Shown: piece after piece, positions 41,086 through 43,693 of the stretch | How the letters are laid out: every line of letters begins with the position of its first letter | Numbering within the stretch: the stretch's first letter is position 1 | Assembly (NCBI GenBank): GCA_041690355.1 | Contig: JAWLHK010000016.1 | Coordinates: 1-43,693, forward strand | DNA from: JAWLHK01 sp041690355 [NCBI: bacterium] | GTDB taxonomy: Bacteria > J088 > JAWLBW01 | DNA length: 43,693 bases | Direction of reading: 5' to 3' | The notes under the pieces: generated by a model | What the model was told of the DNA's origin: nothing | Database searches by the model: none | Seen by the model: the letters and a program-made list of their open reading frames with translations, nothing else | Made by a program: the position numbers and the translations under genes

Positions 41086-41754
41086 ATGACTGTGACCGAT
41101 CTCGAGCGGCGCCTTTCGCGGAGAACGGGGCGACGCATCCGTATCGTGCTGACGAACAACCGGCACCATGTCCTGACGTACCGCCGGCACCGGAACGTTC
41201 CTGACGAACTGCGCCTCAGCCGCTTCTTTCTGCGGGCCGACGACGAGATTCTGCGCGCGCTCGCCGCGTTTCTGCTGGGAAGCCGCGCGGCGCATCTCAT
41301 TCTGCAGCGCTATGTCGACCGCGAGAACGAGCGCGTCCTGCGCCGCCGCGCGGCCCGCGGGCTTGCGGTGCAGACACAGGGCGAGACGCACGATCTGGAA
41401 CGCATCTTCAAGGACCTCAACCGGCGCTATTTCGGCCGCGCGGTGCGGGCGCACATCTCCTGGGGTCCGCGGCGTTCGACGCGAGGGCGCAAGAGCATCC
41501 AGCTCGGCGTCTACGACCGCGCCCAGCGCCTGATTCGCATCCATCCGGTCCTGGATCAGCCCCACGTGCCCCGGCATGTCGTCGAGAAGGTCGTCTTCCA
41601 CGAGATGCTGCACCACGTGCTCGACCGCCGGACGGCAACGGGAGAACGCCGCTGCCTGCACGGCCCCGAGTTTCTCGAACTCGAGCGCACCTATGAGCAT
41701 TTCACGCTGGCCGAGCGCTGGCTCACGCGCAATCTCGCGCGGATGGTCGCCTAG
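41086..41754 (+). CDS. SprT-like zinc metalloprotein
   Basis: 222 residues. The C-terminal half carries FHEMLHH (H172, E173, H176) and a third ligand His192 in CLHGPEF, with the SprT-like LERIFKDLNRRYFGRAV lead-in. SprT-like proteases include the DNA-protein-crosslink protease Spartan and bacterial proteins of unknown role. The N-terminal 100 residues are helical and Arg-rich, possibly nucleic-acid binding. A five-codon frame, ATG at 41072 to TGA at 41089, overlaps the start and may couple translation; there is no clear SD for 41086. Confidence 0.82.
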   Translation: MTVTDLERRLSRRTGRRIRIVLTNNRHHVLTYRRHRNVPDELRLSRFFLRADDEILRALAAFLLGSRAAHLILQRYVDRENERVLRRRAARGLAVQTQGETHDLERIFKDLNRRYFGRAVRAHISWGPRRSTRGRKSIQLGVYDRAQRLIRIHPVLDQPHVPRHVVEKVVFHEMLHHVLDRRTATGERRCLHGPEFLELERTYEHFTLAERWLTRNLARMVA

Positions 41755-41769
41755 CGCGCTGGCGCGCGC

Positions 41770-41866
41770 ATACCTGATTCCTGATTCTCAACAAAAAAGA
41801 ACAGCCGGGCGGATACCCGTGCCTATGTCCTTGCCGACTCAGGAATCAGGTATCAAGAATCAGGAA
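41770..41866. repeat. 15-bp inverted repeat with heptad units
   Basis: ATACCTGATTCCTGA (41770-41784) is the exact reverse complement of TCAGGAATCAGGTAT (41839-41853), 54 bp apart. The right arm continues as four 7-mers, TCAGGAA, TCAGGTA, TCAAGAA, TCAGGAA (41839-41866). It lies between convergent genes, and the transcript could form a long hairpin. Confidence 0.85.
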
Positions 41867-41885
41867 TGACCCGCTCAACCGTGCC

Positions 41886-42509
41886 TCACGTGAAGCTCAG
41901 GGGGGGCTTGCCTTCGGCTTCGAGCGCGTACCGGCGGTAGGCGTCGAGGGTGTTCAGGTTGACGAAGGTCTTCAGATCGGGGTCGACGCGCAGCACCTTG
42001 TCTTCGCTGACTTCCTTGACCCGGATCTCGGGGAACAGCTTGGCAAGGTCGTATTCCTTGCGCGCCAGCAGGCGATCGACCGCGCGCAGCACGTCGCGGC
42101 GGAACAGGGCGGGCATCGGCACCAGCGTGCCGTCGATGCGGAATGCGACCGCCTGGACTTTCGGATCCCAGTTCTCGAGCAGCAGCTGGATGACCGCCGG
42201 TTTGATGAACGGCATGTCGCAGGCCAGCAGCAGCAGCCCCTCTTGCCGCAGCCCCAGCAGCGCCGTCTCGAACCCGGCAATCGGGCCGACGTCAGACCGC
42301 TGGTCCACGTCGAGCGGCACACCAAGATGCTTGTAGTCCTTGAGCACCGGCGCCACGATCTGCACGTCGTTCGTCAGCTCGCGGGCGCGATCGATGACGT
42401 GCATGACCATCGGACGATCGCCGATGGGCAGCAGGGCCTTGTCCTTGCCGCCGGCGCGGCGCGTGGGTCCGCCGGCCAGCACGGCGGCGGTAATCGAGGG
42501 CTGCGTCAT
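41886..42509 (-). CDS. mobA: Molybdenum cofactor guanylyltransferase-like nucleotidyltransferase
   Basis: 207 residues from the ATG at 42509, which overlaps the trmFO stop by 4 nt and has SD GAGGAAAG. Nucleotidyltransferase signature [25 protein letters not shown] and LLACDMPF with the metal Asp, and [10 protein letters not shown] at the end, all as in MobA, which joins GMP to molybdopterin. The canonical LxGGxSxRMG is altered to [11 protein letters not shown]. The upstream partner is trmFO. Other Mo-cofactor genes are not in the window, so a relative with another substrate is possible. Confidence 0.83.
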   Translation of the reverse strand: MTQPSITAAVLAGGPTRRAGGKDKALLPIGDRPMVMHVIDRARELTNDVQIVAPVLKDYKHLGVPLDVDQRSDVGPIAGFETALLGLRQEGLLLLACDMPFIKPAVIQLLLENWDPKVQAVAFRIDGTLVPMPALFRRDVLRAVDRLLARKEYDLAKLFPEIRVKEVSEDKVLRVDPDLKTFVNLNTLDAYRRYALEAEGKPPLSFT

Positions 42510-43693
42510 GCTGCTTTCCTCATGAGCCAGGCAGAAAGGTCCTGCATCGCGCGGTCGGCCAGCGCCTGTTTGCGGCGGTCGCGGGGGAGTCGAACCGAGA
42601 GCGGTTCCATGATTCCGAAATTTGCGTTCATGGGCTGAAAATACCGGGGGTCGCTTTCTGTCAGGTGTCGAATCAGACCGCCGAGCGCGGTGGTCGCCGG
42701 CGGGGGCGCATAGTCTTCGCCGCGCAGCCGGGCCCAGACGGCCAGCGCAGCCAGCAATCCGCTTGCCGCCGATTCCACATACCCCTCGACGCCGGTGACC
42801 TGGCCGGCAAAGAAGATCCCTTCCGCGCCCTTCAGCTCCTGCGCCGGCGTCAGCAGGCGGGGCGCGTTCAGAAACGTATTGCGGTGCAGGCTCCCCAGCC
42901 GCACGAATTCCGCATTTTCGAGCCCCGGAATCATGCGGAAGATCCGTTTCTGCTCGGGATAGGTGAGCTTCGTCTGAAAGCCCACCAGATTCCACAGCTG
43001 CCCGTGCTTGTCTTCGCGCCGCAGCTGGACGACCGCATAGGGACGCTTGCCCGTGCGCGGATCCTCGAGCCCCACGGGCTTCATCGGCCCGAAGGCGAGC
43101 GTCAACGGACCCCGTTCGGCCATGTCTTCGATGGGCATGCAGCCTTCGAACGGGCGCAGATTTTCGAATTCCTTGTAGGCGACCTTCTGCCCGGCGAGCA
43201 GCTCCGCGACGAATGCCTCGTACTGCGCCTGGTCCATCGGGCAGTTGAGGTAATCGTCTCCGCCCCCTTTTCCGTAGCGGCTCGCCGCGAACACGATGTT
43301 GCGGTCGATGCTTTCGCCGTCGATGATGGGCGCGATGGCGTCATAAAACGCGAGCGTCTCGTCAGAGCCGAAGTGGCGCTGCAGATCGCCGGCGAGCGCA
43401 TCGGACGTGAGCGGACCCGTGGCCACGATGAGCGGCCGGTCTTCGGGGAGCGCCGTCACTTCACCGCGAACGAAGGTGACGTTGGGATGCGTTTCGAGGG
43501 CCTGGGTCACGGCCGCGCTGAAAACGTTGCGGTCGACGGCAAGCGCGCCGCCGGCGGGCACGGCGGCGCCGCGCCCCTGGGCGATGATCAGACTCTCGAG
43601 CCGCTCCATCTCGCGCTTGAGCAGTCCGATGGCCTGCGTCGGCTCGTCGCCGCGGAAGGAATTCGAGCAGACGAGTTCGGCGCACGCACCGCT
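42506..43693 (-). CDS. trmFO: FAD/folate-dependent tRNA m5U54 methyltransferase TrmFO (5' end outside window)
   Basis: Partial: the frame stays open to the window edge, and codons upstream of 43609 encode [20 protein letters not shown], a TrmFO hallmark, so about 395 C-terminal residues are present of roughly 440 and the N-terminal FAD motif is missing. Further signatures: [44 protein letters not shown] with an expected catalytic Cys, and [16 protein letters not shown]. It methylates U54 of tRNA using methylene-THF. The stop overlaps the mobA-like start (ATGA). Confidence 0.96.
   Translation of the reverse strand, partial: SGACAELVCSNSFRGDEPTQAIGLLKREMERLESLIIAQGRGAAVPAGGALAVDRNVFSAAVTQALETHPNVTFVRGEVTALPEDRPLIVATGPLTSDALAGDLQRHFGSDETLAFYDAIAPIIDGESIDRNIVFAASRYGKGGGDDYLNCPMDQAQYEAFVAELLAGQKVAYKEFENLRPFEGCMPIEDMAERGPLTLAFGPMKPVGLEDPRTGKRPYAVVQLRREDKHGQLWNLVGFQTKLTYPEQKRIFRMIPGLENAEFVRLGSLHRNTFLNAPRLLTPAQELKGAEGIFFAGQVTGVEGYVESAASGLLAALAVWARLRGEDYAPPPATTALGGLIRHLTESDPRYFQPMNANFGIMEPLSVRLPRDRRKQALADRAMQDLSAWLMRKAA

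Noticed and set aside
41886-42509. The nucleotidyltransferase as a MurU partner for the AmgK-like kinase
   Set aside because: The signature [14 protein letters not shown] and the GPIAG/CDMPF motifs fit MobA, and the gene is coupled to trmFO instead.

Overview
The window is 43.7 kb of GC-rich DNA, densely coding, with no insertion sequence, prophage, CRISPR array or tRNA that I can see. The host is Gram-negative: it encodes a TonB-dependent receptor, outer-membrane barrel candidates, several lipoproteins with clear lipoboxes, and an Mla/MCE lipid-transport cluster. TrmFO, an EtfAB to quinone Fe-S oxidoreductase, PilZ and MshEN proteins and giant Ig/Kelch lipoproteins together suggest a lineage of the former Deltaproteobacteria or a neighbouring phylum. 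That placement is an inference. The left edge looks like the promoter and boxA leader of an rRNA operon that runs leftward out of the window.

Layout. 1-545: rrn promoter/leader (minus) and the start of a receiver-like/PilZ gene (plus). 546-5576: PilZ protein, two tandem paralogous PEGA/barrel proteins and an MshEN-GAF protein; PilZ and MshEN both point to cyclic-di-GMP. 5714-7174: a DNA glycosylase and a GNAT acetyltransferase. 7261-12730: a complete cobalamin-uptake operon, with promoter, B12 riboswitch, SD-sequestering hairpin, btuB, a beta-propeller lipoprotein that could play the role of BtuG, btuC, btuD and a terminator. 12736-21798: a perfect CRP-type palindrome placed for class II activation drives a 2986-residue lipoprotein built of about 19 Ig-like, 4 IPT and 14 Kelch-like repeats. 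22022-24606: mlaE-mlaE-mlaD operon without ATPase. 24830-27020: an SNase-like protein, a small lipoprotein and a PIN/RHH toxin-antitoxin pair. 27113-34785: a fatty-acid oxidation electron-transfer region, with a FadR-type TetR repressor and matching operator, acyl-CoA dehydrogenase, etfB, etfA, an MBL-fold hydrolase, an alpha/beta hydrolase and the EMO-type membrane Fe-S oxidoreductase. 34979-36399: TlpA-like thioredoxin and murI. 36740-39839: a small holin-IV-like membrane protein overlapping a 910-residue protein with a divergent class III nucleotidyl-cyclase domain split by a coiled coil. 39884-43693: AmgK-like sugar kinase, SprT-like metalloprotein, mobA and a partial trmFO.

Two patterns run across the window. 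First, several operon-leading genes have a recognisable sigma70-type promoter whose predicted transcription start falls on or within a few bases of the start codon, while operon-internal genes have good Shine-Dalgarno sequences. Leaderless initiation therefore seems common. Second, intergenic gaps carry degenerate tandem repeats with a strict 7-nt period but a different consensus at each place, resembling the heptanucleotide STRR repeats known from cyanobacteria.

Functionally, the clearest units are the B12 operon and the FadR-controlled acyl-CoA dehydrogenase/Etf/EMO chain, which would pass electrons from beta-oxidation into the quinone pool. The most novel-looking items are the split cyclase, the CRP-class-II giant lipoprotein, the BtuB/propeller pairing and the leaderless and heptad-repeat patterns.
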